NCBI GenBank assembly: GCA_944386395.1
Contig: CALXAZ010000056.1
Location: forward strand, 1 to 11,145
Origin: an uncultured Clostridia bacterium
GTDB lineage: Bacteria; Bacillota; Clostridia; Oscillospirales; JAAYOS01
Direction: 5' to 3'
DNA length: 11,145 bases
The notes below the pieces were generated by a model. The model did not search any database. It was not told the DNA's origin and was given only the letters and a program-made list of their open reading frames with translations. Positions 1-6,916 of this stretch are shown piece after piece; positions within the stretch are counted from its first letter, which is position 1, and the number at the start of each line of letters is the position of its first letter. The translations under genes and the position numbers were made by a program.

Positions 1-1060
1 CTTTTATTGCCTCTTCCCATGTCTTTTTCTGTTTTATCCTGTCTTTTTCCGGCTTAGCGACAGCTTTTTCCACACTTTGCTGTACACCACGTCGTGCTTT
101 TGGACCTTTGCCTACATCCAGTTGTACCCTCTTATCCCCCATTTTAACAAAAGAGGCTCTGCTGCCTCCAAACGATAGTTTACGCGGGAAATGAGGCGCA
201 TATTCCGCGATAACATCCTCAGCGCTTGTGATAAGCTTTGCTCCCTCCTTGATAAGCGCGTTTGTTCCTGCACTTCCAGGGGAATCGATATTCCCAGGAA
301 CAGCAAACACATCACGTCCCTGCTCAAGCGCATGATCCGCAGTTATAAGAGTTCCGCTCTTTGACCCTGCCTCAGTGACCACAACGCAAAGGCACAATCC
401 ACTTATTATTCTGTTTCTTGAGGGAAAATTTCTTCCGTCCACTCTGGTTTTTGGAGGATACTCCGAAAGAACACAGCCTGCCGCAACGATATCCTCATAT
501 AGTTCCCTGTTTTCTGCTGGATAAACTATGTCAGGTCCGCTTCCGAGCACCGCTGCTGTCGGTTTGCCAGCTTTTAGTGCTCCCATATGCGCGCACGCAT
601 CCAGCCCGCGCGCCATACCCGAGACTACATAGCCTCCTGCACGCGAAATATCATAACCAAGGCGCTCAGTCACTATTCTTCCATAGGCAGTTCCGCTTCT
701 TGTCCCAACAATAGCAATTGCCGCTTCCTCATCAAACACCGGAAATGTTCCCCGGTAGTAAAGAACAACAGGCGGCGCAAAAATATTTTTAAGTCTATCA
801 GGATACTCAGCATCCTGAATTGTCACTACCTTAATCCCGCTTTTCTCGCAGTCCTCCATTATCCGCTCCGCCCTGTCAAAGCTTTTATCCGACAAAAGCC
901 TAATATCCTCCGGCGTTATCCCCTCTGTTTCAAGGTAGCTTTTGTTCTCCGCATAATAGAGATTTTCAACTGTCCCGAAATGATTTAAAAGCGCAGCCTT
1001 TTTCTGCGCACTTATCCTCGCTTTACCAGACAGCCAAAGCCAATATTTCATCAGAGCCAT
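1..1060 (-). CDS. dprA: DNA-processing protein DprA/Smf (3' end cut by window)
   Basis: DprA binds incoming single-stranded DNA in the cytoplasm and loads RecA during transformation; it is also widespread in species not known to be competent. I translated 353 codons without a stop; the frame runs off the left edge. Residues 1-80 form the SAM-like N-terminal region. The Rossmann core starts about residue 115 with AIVGTRSGTAYG, followed by VSGMARGLDACAH (146-158), AVLGSGPDIVYPAENR (170-185), SEYPP (199-203), FPSRNRIISGL (212-222) and SGTLITADHALEQGRDVFAVPG (starting at 235), all in the family's usual order. After about residue 295 comes a basic linker; the usual C-terminal winged helix, if present, lies outside. 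The ATG at 1060 is preceded by AGGAGG with 7-nt spacing. AGGAGG begins at the trmH stop codon, so this is the last visible gene of the operon, 11 nt after trmH. The core is full and no key motif is missing. Identification is confident. Confidence 0.96.
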   Translation of the reverse strand, partial: MALMKYWLWLSGKARISAQKKAALLNHFGTVENLYYAENKSYLETEGITPEDIRLLSDKSFDRAERIMEDCEKSGIKVVTIQDAEYPDRLKNIFAPPVVLYYRGTFPVFDEEAAIAIVGTRSGTAYGRIVTERLGYDISRAGGYVVSGMARGLDACAHMGALKAGKPTAAVLGSGPDIVYPAENRELYEDIVAAGCVLSEYPPKTRVDGRNFPSRNRIISGLCLCVVVTEAGSKSGTLITADHALEQGRDVFAVPGNIDSPGSAGTNALIKEGAKLITSAEDVIAEYAPHFPRKLSFGGSRASFVKMGDKRVQLDVGKGPKARRGVQQSVEKAVAKPEKDRIKQKKTWEEAIK

Positions 1061-1071
1061 CTCAACGCCTC

Positions 1072-1830
1072 CTATCGTTTCTTTGACATCTCCCACATTA
1101 TTATTGCGGCAGCAACAGCAGCATTCAGCGACTCAGTTCCAGCTGCCATCGGTATCCTAAAACTTCCTCCTGCAAGTTTTAGGATGCCGTTGCTAACTCC
1201 CTGACCTTCGCTTCCTACTACTGCCACATTAGTACTCCAATCCACGCAGCGAACATCCAGAGACTCTCCCGCCGGCATACCCGCAAGCAGTGTCAAATCC
1301 CTCTCTGCTAAAAAGCTCCCAAGCTCATCAATACTATACTCGTATGCTGGAACCCGAAACACTGCTCCCATCGACGCTCTCACCGTCTTATAGGAAAAAG
1401 CATCTGCACAGCCACCACACAAAAACACCCCATCGAGTCCCATCGCCGCCGCAGTCCGCATTACCGTTCCAAGATTTCCGGGGTCCTGCACCCCGTCCAG
1501 AACAACAAATCTTCCATCTTTCGGAAGATCCGGAGGGACAGGTATGCCCGCAGTAAAGATCACTCCCTGCGGGCTTTTTTGCGTAGATACACTTTCAAAC
1601 AACCGTTCAGGTAGCTGAATATGCCTTATCCCGACAGGAAGAGCCGGAATATCAGACCCCTCTGCCTGAAATACAGTATGCACATCTGCTCCTCCGGCAA
1701 TCGCATCGAACAGAAGCTTTGTACCCTCCGCCGCAAACTCCCCATTCATCCTCCGGTATTTTCGCTGAGACAGCAGCTTTACCAGATGTGAAACCGCAGG
1801 ATTGTGCCGGCTTGTAACCCTTTCTGTCAT
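1072..1830 (-). CDS. TrmH/SpoU-family RNA 2'-O-ribose methyltransferase
   Basis: Predicted cytoplasmic SAM-dependent methyltransferase that modifies the 2'-OH of a nucleotide in rRNA or tRNA; the exact target cannot be read from the sequence. The 252 residues have the usual layout: an N-terminal substrate-binding domain (about 5-95, with EFAAEGTKLLFDA at 31-43) and a C-terminal trefoil-knot SPOUT domain. The three SpoU motifs are present: motif 1 LDGVQDPGNLGTVMRTA (111-127, with N119 and R125), motif 2 VVGSEGQGVS (204-213, with E208) and motif 3 IPMAAGTESLNAAVAA (226-241). The length suits the family members often annotated as YsgA or 23S rRNA methyltransferases. The ATG overlaps the stop of the upstream trkA gene as ATGA, which implies translational coupling. 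dprA follows after 11 nt. The family is certain; the substrate is unknown. Confidence 0.95.
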   Translation of the reverse strand: MTERVTSRHNPAVSHLVKLLSQRKYRRMNGEFAAEGTKLLFDAIAGGADVHTVFQAEGSDIPALPVGIRHIQLPERLFESVSTQKSPQGVIFTAGIPVPPDLPKDGRFVVLDGVQDPGNLGTVMRTAAAMGLDGVFLCGGCADAFSYKTVRASMGAVFRVPAYEYSIDELGSFLAERDLTLLAGMPAGESLDVRCVDWSTNVAVVGSEGQGVSNGILKLAGGSFRIPMAAGTESLNAAVAAAIIMWEMSKKR

Positions 1831-2489
1831 CGAAGTCCACCAGAAATAAGCGGCATAAGAGTCTCTTTGTCTCCAACTATTATCATCAAGTCTCCCGGCT
1901 GTATCCTGTAATCTGCCTCTGGAGACGCCTTAAACCTTGTTTTTGCCTTATCCTGTATACCAATTATAGTAACTCCATATCTTGCACGGATATCAAGTTC
2001 TCTCAGAGTCTTTCCGATCCACTCTGCCGGAGCTACCCGCTCTATAATGCTGCAATCTGTCGCTATCTCAATATAGTCGCTTATATTAGCATATGCAATG
2101 CTCCTCGCTAGCCTCCGTCCCATATCGCGCTCAGGGATCACTACTCTATCCGCTCCCACACGTTCAAGCACTCTCTTATGTATTTCACTCTTCGCCTTGC
2201 ATATCACATTTGCTGCTCCGAGCTCTTTTAGCATTATCGTCACGAGAACACTGGTCTCCAGATCCTCAGACGTTGCAACTATTACGTGATCAAAATTGCG
2301 CACACCTATCGAACGCAATACCGATTCATCGGTTGCGTCTCCTATTACCGCATGGGTCACTATGTTAGATATCCTTTGTATCTTGTCCTCATCGCTATCA
2401 ATAACGAGTACCTCATGCTCGAGCCTTGTCAGCTCAGTTGCAAGCGTTTCTCCAAAGCGACCCATTCCCACAATCAGAAACGATTTCAT
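1827..2489 (-). CDS. TrkA/KtrA-type potassium uptake regulatory subunit (RCK protein)
   Basis: Cytoplasmic gating subunit that forms a ring under the TrkH/KtrB channel and senses nucleotides. The 220-residue length is that of single-RCK KtrA proteins, not of the doubled proteobacterial TrkA. The RCK_N Rossmann fold opens with IVGMGRFGETLA (residues 6-17, GxGxxG at 8-13). The acidic pair D31/D33 at the end of strand 2 (VLVIDSDE) suits adenine-nucleotide ribose binding. VIGDATDESVL and HVIVATSEDLETSV follow. An RCK_C (TrkA_C) domain covers about residues 135-220 and ends in GDLMIIVGDKETL. The ATG is preceded by GAGGGA with 8-nt spacing inside the 28-nt gap after trkH. Being next to trkH makes the two-subunit potassium transporter clear. 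The last codon overlaps the trmH start. Confidence 0.96.
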   Translation of the reverse strand: MKSFLIVGMGRFGETLATELTRLEHEVLVIDSDEDKIQRISNIVTHAVIGDATDESVLRSIGVRNFDHVIVATSEDLETSVLVTIMLKELGAANVICKAKSEIHKRVLERVGADRVVIPERDMGRRLARSIAYANISDYIEIATDCSIIERVAPAEWIGKTLRELDIRARYGVTIIGIQDKAKTRFKASPEADYRIQPGDLMIIVGDKETLMPLISGGLR

Positions 2490-2517
2490 CTTTCATGTCC
2501 CTCATTTCAAAAGACTT

Positions 2518-3879
2518 TTATCCTATCATTATACTTGTTTTGGGATATCTTATATTTTTTTCCGAACCAGGACCCATCATCGCGGCAATCCCTATCGTCA
2601 TAATCCCAACTCTTCCCAGATACATAAGCACAGTCAAAATTATCTTCGATGGTACTCCTAGTATTCCGGTTATACCTGTTGAAAGACCAACTGTACCTAT
2701 CGCTGAAACGACCTCAAACATCATGTCCGACATATCCAGATTTTCGCTTATCATCATCACGAAAACGCCTATTATAACCAGGAATACCATCATAGCAAAA
2801 AGCGTACCGCTGCTAAGTATCTGACGGAGTGACACACGCCTTTTCCAGATATTCACATCTTTATTCCCGCGTATAAGCTGGAAGGAACCAATTATAAGCA
2901 ACGCAAATGTCGTTGTCTTCAACCCTCCAGCAGTCGAGCCAGGAGATCCTCCTACAAACATCAGCATTACCGTTATAAACTTTGAACCACTTGTGAGTGC
3001 CCCCTGATCTACCGTGGCAAATCCTGCAGTCCTCGTAGTCACCGACTGGAACATGGAGGCAATAAACTTTTCAAATATATTCATCTCCCCTATTGTCCCG
3101 TCATTAGAATACTCAAGCAGAAATATACAAATCGTGCCAAAAGCTATAAGCCCTGCAGTCATAACCAGTACAAGCTTCGAATGTACTCGCAACTTTGAAA
3201 ACTTTCTGTTTATGTATATATCTTCCCAGACAAAAAATCCAAGCCCCCCTATTATTATCAGGGCCATTATCACAAGATTAACTACCGGATGCGTCGCATA
3301 CGGTGCAAGGCTCCCTCCCGGGTCCACCTCACCCATAAGGTCAAATCCCGCATTGCAAAACGCCGACACTGAATGGAATATGCCCTTTATTATTCCATCT
3401 ACAATCCCAAAATCAGGTATAAAACATATTGCCAGTATAACGCTTCCGATACCCTCGAATATTAACGTGCCAAAGAGGGCAAGCCGCACCAATCTTACAA
3501 CTCCGTGTATATCTGTGATATTCATCGACTGGACCATTATAAGCCTCTCCTGCAGACCTATACGTCTTCTAAGCAGAAAGGAAAAAACTGTCACCATCGT
3601 CATAAACCCCAGCCCGCCTATCTGTATCAGCGCCAGAATTACCCCTTGCCCAAACGGCGACCAAAAGCTCCATGTATCCATAGGAGAAAGTCCGGTAACG
3701 CAGGTTGCCGACGTAGCAACAAATAGGCTGTCCACAAAGCCCGCAGACCTGCCGCTCTTTGTTGCCAAAGGTAGGCACAATAACCCTGCTCCTAATAGTA
3801 TAACTACAAGAAAGCTGATTGCAACAAAGAGCGTAGGACGAATATTTTTCAATCTTCCTGCTACATTTCTAAAATCCAT
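2518..3879 (-). CDS. TrkH/KtrB-type potassium channel subunit
   Basis: Integral membrane subunit of a Trk/Ktr potassium uptake system (K+ with or without Na+ coupling). The 453 residues show four M1-P-M2 repeats, each with its filter loop: TCVTGL (Gly63), FCNAGFDL (Gly178), TTRTAGF (Gly286) and AIGTVGLS (Gly398). The intramembrane gate loop is visible as FVGGSPGSTAGGLKTTT (starting about 308). The protein ends RYPKTSIMIG, a typical KtrB end, so it is full length. I chose the ATG at 3879, preceded by AAGGTAG. An in-frame TTG at 3900 would add seven residues, but its GAGGA lies only 4 nt away, too close for a good site. trkA follows after 28 nt, and a one-pass membrane protein precedes it by 61 nt. 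Whether it behaves as KtrB or TrkH cannot be decided here. Confidence 0.96.
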   Translation of the reverse strand: MDFRNVAGRLKNIRPTLFVAISFLVVILLGAGLLCLPLATKSGRSAGFVDSLFVATSATCVTGLSPMDTWSFWSPFGQGVILALIQIGGLGFMTMVTVFSFLLRRRIGLQERLIMVQSMNITDIHGVVRLVRLALFGTLIFEGIGSVILAICFIPDFGIVDGIIKGIFHSVSAFCNAGFDLMGEVDPGGSLAPYATHPVVNLVIMALIIIGGLGFFVWEDIYINRKFSKLRVHSKLVLVMTAGLIAFGTICIFLLEYSNDGTIGEMNIFEKFIASMFQSVTTRTAGFATVDQGALTSGSKFITVMLMFVGGSPGSTAGGLKTTTFALLIIGSFQLIRGNKDVNIWKRRVSLRQILSSGTLFAMMVFLVIIGVFVMMISENLDMSDMMFEVVSAIGTVGLSTGITGILGVPSKIILTVLMYLGRVGIMTIGIAAMMGPGSEKNIRYPKTSIMIG

Positions 3880-3940
3880 CTTAACTACCTTTTTATACAA
3901 AAATTCCTCAGGTAGCTACTCTACCCGCGGAATTTTCTTT

Positions 3941-4651
3941 CTACTCTGTTTCTGAAAGAACTGCCCGAACCACATCAAATGTACGGTTGTACAGCTCTAT
4001 ATATTCCTCATTTTCCTTGTCCGATATTGTCCAGCCCCTTATACACAGATAGTGTGGCTGGTCATCCTCACCGAACATTCCCGCGAATACCGGAAGATCA
4101 TTTATATAAAGATATGAACTTTTCTCAGATTCAATGCCGTTTTGCTCATTATAATACTCTGTCTCTTCCGTTATAATGTCATAGTCGTCATAATATTCAA
4201 ACCAGTCCGCTCCATACCTTTCAACAAGCTCTTCGCTCAAAATATACAAAACGTTATTTGGTTCGCCCATTATCAGGCTATCGAGTGCCGTAAGGTAGTT
4301 TGACTGATCCTCTGATATATTAGCGAGGCTTATCTGATAATTTATCACCTCTACGACTACATTCCCATCCCCATTCAGGTCCCCGACAGTTTCTGCAACT
4401 ATGTCACTCAGACCTTCGAGCATAGACTCTGTAACAGCTTTGTCGGTCGCAATCGTTATCGTATAATCGGTTTCTTCGTTTGTAGCAAACTCATATATTA
4501 TAAGGCTACCAAAAATTATTACACAGAGTGCAACTATAACATGCACACGATAGTGATATAAAAATACATTTTTAAACCAGTATCCGATACCCCGCCCCTT
4601 GACGTCTATTCCTTCCATCAGGCGCTCCCGTTCGGAATCTTTTTTCGCCAT
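3941..4651 (-). CDS. Unrecognised single-pass membrane protein, first gene of the potassium operon
   Basis: I do not recognise a family. The 236 residues begin with a charged cytoplasmic stretch (1-30). One hydrophobic segment follows at about 37-54 (VHVIVALCVIIFGSLIIY). The rest is a strongly acidic domain of about 180 residues that should lie outside the cell, given the Lys/Arg/His-containing side before the helix. The outer domain has DLNGDGN (about 91-97), which resembles a calcium-binding loop but is too short to call, and a tyrosine- and acid-rich stretch (WFEYYDDYD). There is no lipobox or cleavage site, so it is probably membrane anchored. The ATG has AAGGAG with 6-nt spacing. It is the promoter-proximal gene before trkH. 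A role as an accessory or sensor of potassium transport is only guilt by association. Confidence 0.85.
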   Translation of the reverse strand: MAKKDSERERLMEGIDVKGRGIGYWFKNVFLYHYRVHVIVALCVIIFGSLIIYEFATNEETDYTITIATDKAVTESMLEGLSDIVAETVGDLNGDGNVVVEVINYQISLANISEDQSNYLTALDSLIMGEPNNVLYILSEELVERYGADWFEYYDDYDIITEETEYYNEQNGIESEKSSYLYINDLPVFAGMFGEDDQPHYLCIRGWTISDKENEEYIELYNRTFDVVRAVLSETE

Positions 4652-4703
4652 AAGCTTCTCCTTTCGCTTAAAATTTCAGTACATTTGCCGCCGTTACCGG
4701 CAT

Positions 4704-4732
4704 AGTATATCATACCCATAAGCTTTTTTCAA
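4704..4732 (-). promoter_or_regulatory. SigA-type promoter of the membrane protein-trkH-trkA-trmH-dprA operon
   Basis: On the minus strand, TTGAAA (4732-4727) is followed by exactly 17 bp and TATACT (4709-4704). TGA directly before TATACT gives an extended -10 (TGn). Predicted transcription starts near 4697, leaving a leader of about 45 nt before the ATG at 4651. No terminator-like hairpin occurs between the genes downstream, so this is probably the main promoter of the five-gene unit. Confidence 0.8.
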
Positions 4733-5028
4733 TAGCTCAAAGCCCCATCAAATGTAAACATTTTGTTACTCTTCAGATACTTATATCGCAATTCTATAAA
4801 AATCGTAGGTAACCTTTTTCTGCAAAATTCTGCTATTGTTTTTTTCACAGCACACATATGCACTCCAATCCCGTAACATTACTCAGCCTACTCTTTCACC
4901 GGCCACATCTATTATTTTCATAGGGATTGAATTTATACTTTTTGTAATTAGATGGACTTCCGTTCCTTTCAAAATCAAAACTAACATCAACAAAACACTT
5001 TCGCATAGTGCGTCGTTGATAACACAAT
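4733..5028. other. Spacer without a recognisable gene
   Basis: About 300 bp of AT-rich DNA between the operon promoter and a hairpin terminator. Open frames here on either strand are short, lack a ribosome binding site and resemble nothing I know. A minus-strand frame continues through the terminator from the hydrolase remnant, but its product shows no family resemblance. Confidence 0.5.
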
Positions 5029-5067
5029 AAGGTCTCCGTATAACTATGTTTACACGGAGACCTTTTA
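5029..5067 (-). terminator. Hairpin terminator beyond the hydrolase remnant
   Basis: A perfect 11-bp inverted repeat (AAGGTCTCCGT at 5029-5039, ACGGAGACCTT at 5054-5064) encloses a 14-nt loop. On the minus strand the stem is followed only by a short AT stretch (ATTGTG), on the plus strand by TTTATC, so the U-tract is weak and the direction is uncertain. Its place just after the hydrolase remnant suggests it ends that transcription unit. The hairpin itself is unmistakable. Confidence 0.65.
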
Positions 5068-5775
5068 TCCTGCGTCCAAAAACAGACCAGAAAACTGAAA
5101 TACATCTTTATTGATTTTTCCTGCCAATATATAGAAGCGGAACCACTCGGCATCTGGTTTTCCCATACCCGCCGGCATTTCCTCCACCGGTGTTTCCAGG
5201 AAAGGGGGGATGTATTCAGGCATATAACCATTTCAGCGTCCTTCTACCGTTGGGTAAAAGCCGCTTTTTTACTTCCAGAATCTGCTCAGAGGTCTGTCCC
5301 ATTCTCGCCGCAACAGTCATATCACACATACTTGTTGTGACGACCGCCTTGATACGTGTATCCGCCTACGCAGCAGACAGCGCAAACCCACCGCTGCCGT
5401 AAATACCTAAAACGGCGATTTTGTCCCGATCCACAAACGGCTTCAGACCAAGAAAATCCACACCTGCGCTAAAATTTTCAGTAAATAATTCCAGTGAGGA
5501 AACATGGCGGGGTTCGCCCTCGCTCTCACCCATATAACACAGGTCAAAGTTTAAAACCACAAAGCCGCGCTGAGCCAATTCATTTGCGTAAACACAGGGA
5601 CCTTGCTCCTTAACTCTGCCATATAGCTCTCCCACAATTACTTCCATGTGCCGCGTTATTTTGTCCAGGGTCTTTCCGTATACAGGTCACCGGCAATCAT
5701 CAGACCATAGCGGTTTGGATAGCAGACATGGGTTCTTTCTACAAACTCACTAAGCGCACAGATATAATCGCTCAT
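5065..5775 (-). pseudogene. Alpha/beta hydrolase remnant (frameshifts, nonsense codon, truncated)
   Basis: The remnant resembles the dienelactone-hydrolase-like alpha/beta hydrolases common in gut Firmicutes. Reading begins at ATG 5775 (AAAGGAAAA upstream) with NRYGLMIAGDLY, a hallmark of the family's start. That frame stops at 5656-5658. The message continues in another frame from about 5675 (KTLDKITRHM, then GRVKEQGPCVYANELAQRGF and GESEGEPRHV) through GIYGSGGFALSAA, where TAG (5366-5368) interrupts. The same frame resumes at once with ADTRIKAVVTTSMCDMT, typical of the family. Further shifts near 5240 and at the C-tract about 5204-5209 are needed to read GYMPEYIPPF and ETPVEEMPAGMGKPDAEWFRFY. 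The C-terminal part with the catalytic His is gone. The usual Cys/Ser nucleophile position appears as Tyr (TAC, 5399-5401). It lies 25 nt after the lipoprotein gene, so it was once its operon partner. Non-function is nearly certain. Confidence 0.85.
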
Positions 5776-5800
5776 AATTCTCTATTTTCCTTTAGGGTCT

Positions 5801-6469
5801 TTAATACTGCGGATCCGTCAAAGAAAAGGTTACAGAAACATCGCCACTGCCAAGCGCTTCCTCCCAGCCGGTGATGTCATCGATCTTCCCTAAGCGGGTA
5901 TAGCTCCAAGAATTGGAGCCATAGAATATAACGATCTGATTTTCTTGATATAAGACGATATCTCCAGGCTGAGTTGTCATCTGGGTGTTGCTGGCGGGTA
6001 AACTCTGGTTAAGAGATCCCACTTTTTCAAAGCCGGCATAGTCGCTCATCTGGATGGTGACAGGGCCTTCGGCAAGCAGCTCTTTCAACGCCTGTGCACC
6101 GAGATTATCTGAAAAGGTTGCCGTAAAGATCTCATCCCCAACCGTAACATAAAATGTATCTTGTCCCATAGCAGATTCTCCCTCTATTTCCTCACTTTGA
6201 TCTTTGCTGCCATCATCAACAGCTATACCACTATCATCCAAAGAATCGTTGTTTTCGGGCACAGAAGAACTTCTCTCTGTTCCGGAAGTAACACTCTCCT
6301 CGTCATAGGTAGCATTTTCAACAGTAGAAATATCATTTTGGGTTACCGAAATGCCATATTCCAACACAGATGAACCTTTTTCATTTGAAGAAAGTGTATT
6401 CTCAGGCGTACAGGCGGCAAAACACAGCATTAACATACCTGTCAATAAAATAGAAAGCATTTTTTTCAT
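5801..6469 (-). CDS. Lipoprotein with a C-terminal cyclophilin-like domain
   Basis: Predicted surface lipoprotein of 222 residues. The signal peptide (KK, then hydrophobic residues 4-16) ends in the lipobox FAAC with Cys20 as the lipidated residue. Residues 21-104 are a low-complexity linker rich in Ser, Asp and Glu. Residues about 105-217 match the bacterial cyclophilin-like fold (Cyclophil_like2 type): FYVTVGDEIFTATFSDN, LKELLAEGPVTIQMSDY, QPGDIVLYQENQIVIFYG, SYTRLGKIDD and the end ALGSGDVSVTF. The ATG has AGGAG with 8-nt spacing. Members of this domain lack a proven isomerase activity, so the function is unknown. The gene sits between a LysE-like remnant (upstream) and a hydrolase remnant (25 nt downstream). 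In clostridia such lipoproteins often accompany oxidoreductases and hydrolases under LysR control. It appears intact. Confidence 0.88.
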   Translation of the reverse strand: MKKMLSILLTGMLMLCFAACTPENTLSSNEKGSSVLEYGISVTQNDISTVENATYDEESVTSGTERSSSVPENNDSLDDSGIAVDDGSKDQSEEIEGESAMGQDTFYVTVGDEIFTATFSDNLGAQALKELLAEGPVTIQMSDYAGFEKVGSLNQSLPASNTQMTTQPGDIVLYQENQIVIFYGSNSWSYTRLGKIDDITGWEEALGSGDVSVTFSLTDPQY

Positions 6470-6481
6470 CAGATCATCTCC

Positions 6482-6710
6482 TTACTCCTTCACATTAAAA
6501 ATGTCCTGCAAAATCACAATGCCAATTACTACAAGGATTGCGCCAAACTGCTTGTCCATGTGCTTAAAAACTTCCTTATCTAATTTGTTTTATAGCATTG
6601 TTGCTCGTCTAGAAAGAGTAAACCACCAGAAAAGCGTTCCCGAAAATACACCTAATACCAGAAATAATCCGTTTTCAATGTACAAAGGATCTGCAACTTT
6701 AAACTAAAAA
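6482..6710 (-). pseudogene. C-terminal remnant of a LysE-like amino acid exporter
   Basis: The minus strand reads DPLYIENGLFLVLGVFSGTLFWWFTLSRR, then a stop TAA at 6590-6592 after ATML. The same frame goes on with NKLDKEVFKHMDKQFG and the hydrophobic ILVVIGIVILQDIF, ending with TAA at 6482-6484. A Gly-rich membrane helix with a WW pair, a short basic/amphipathic linker and one last helix is the layout of the C-terminal third of LysE/RhtB translocators. The first two thirds are not recognisable in 6710-6878, so this is a fragment. The lipoprotein start codon lies 12 nt past the end of this frame, suggesting that they were once adjacent in one operon. The family call rests on pattern and is moderate. 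Confidence 0.6.
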
Positions 6711-6739
6711 AGCAAACAGTAAGGTAAGGACCAACGTAG

Positions 6740-6769
6740 ATTATAATACCTATGGCAAATTGATGACAT
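6740..6769 (-). promoter_or_regulatory. Possible promoter for the lipoprotein and hydrolase remnant
   Basis: On the minus strand a perfect TATAAT (6745-6740) lies 18 bp after ATGTCA (6769-6764), a 4/6 match to the -35 consensus. Two copies of AAAATGTCA lie just upstream and at the -35. Transcription would start near 6733 and run through the LysE-like remnant before reaching the lipoprotein gene at 6469. The call is weak because the -35 is poor; a promoter somewhere between 6470 and 6878 is expected because a terminator lies upstream. Confidence 0.35.
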
Positions 6770-6870
6770 TTTGACATTTTATCAAAAACCAGATATAAAT
6801 GTCAGACCAAAAGCCCAACAATAGCATCGAATCGATCAGTCGCGGAAAAAACCATATGGCTTCTACTAAT

Positions 6871-6908
6871 AAAACAAAACCGGAAATGGCAGAAACGCCA
6901 TTTCCGGT
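6871..6908 (-). terminator. Rho-independent terminator of the DUF3737 gene
   Basis: A perfect 12-bp inverted repeat (ACCGGAAATGGC at 6879-6890, GCCATTTCCGGT at 6897-6908) has a 6-nt loop. Read on the minus strand it is followed by TTTTGTTTT. It begins 8 nt after the stop codon of the DUF3737 gene. This is a textbook terminator for that gene and separates it from the lipoprotein unit. Confidence 0.9.
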
Positions 6909-6916
6909 ACATTGTT

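Noticed and set aside
418..988. Two overlapping plus-strand open frames (98 and 133 codons)
   Set aside because: Both are antisense to dprA, which has a continuous, fully conserved reading frame.
3014..3955. A 313-codon plus-strand open frame
   Set aside because: It lies wholly opposite trkH and its product is low-complexity (rich in I, S, P, T), the expected antisense image of a membrane protein gene; no ribosome binding site was seen.
5029..5067. Inverted repeat considered as an insertion element end or attachment site
   Set aside because: No second copy, target duplication or recombinase gene is present; position after a gene remnant fits a terminator.
4896..5231. A 111-codon minus-strand open frame
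   Set aside because: It is a frame-shifted reading of the hydrolase remnant that continues through the hairpin terminator; the family-like residues lie in other frames.
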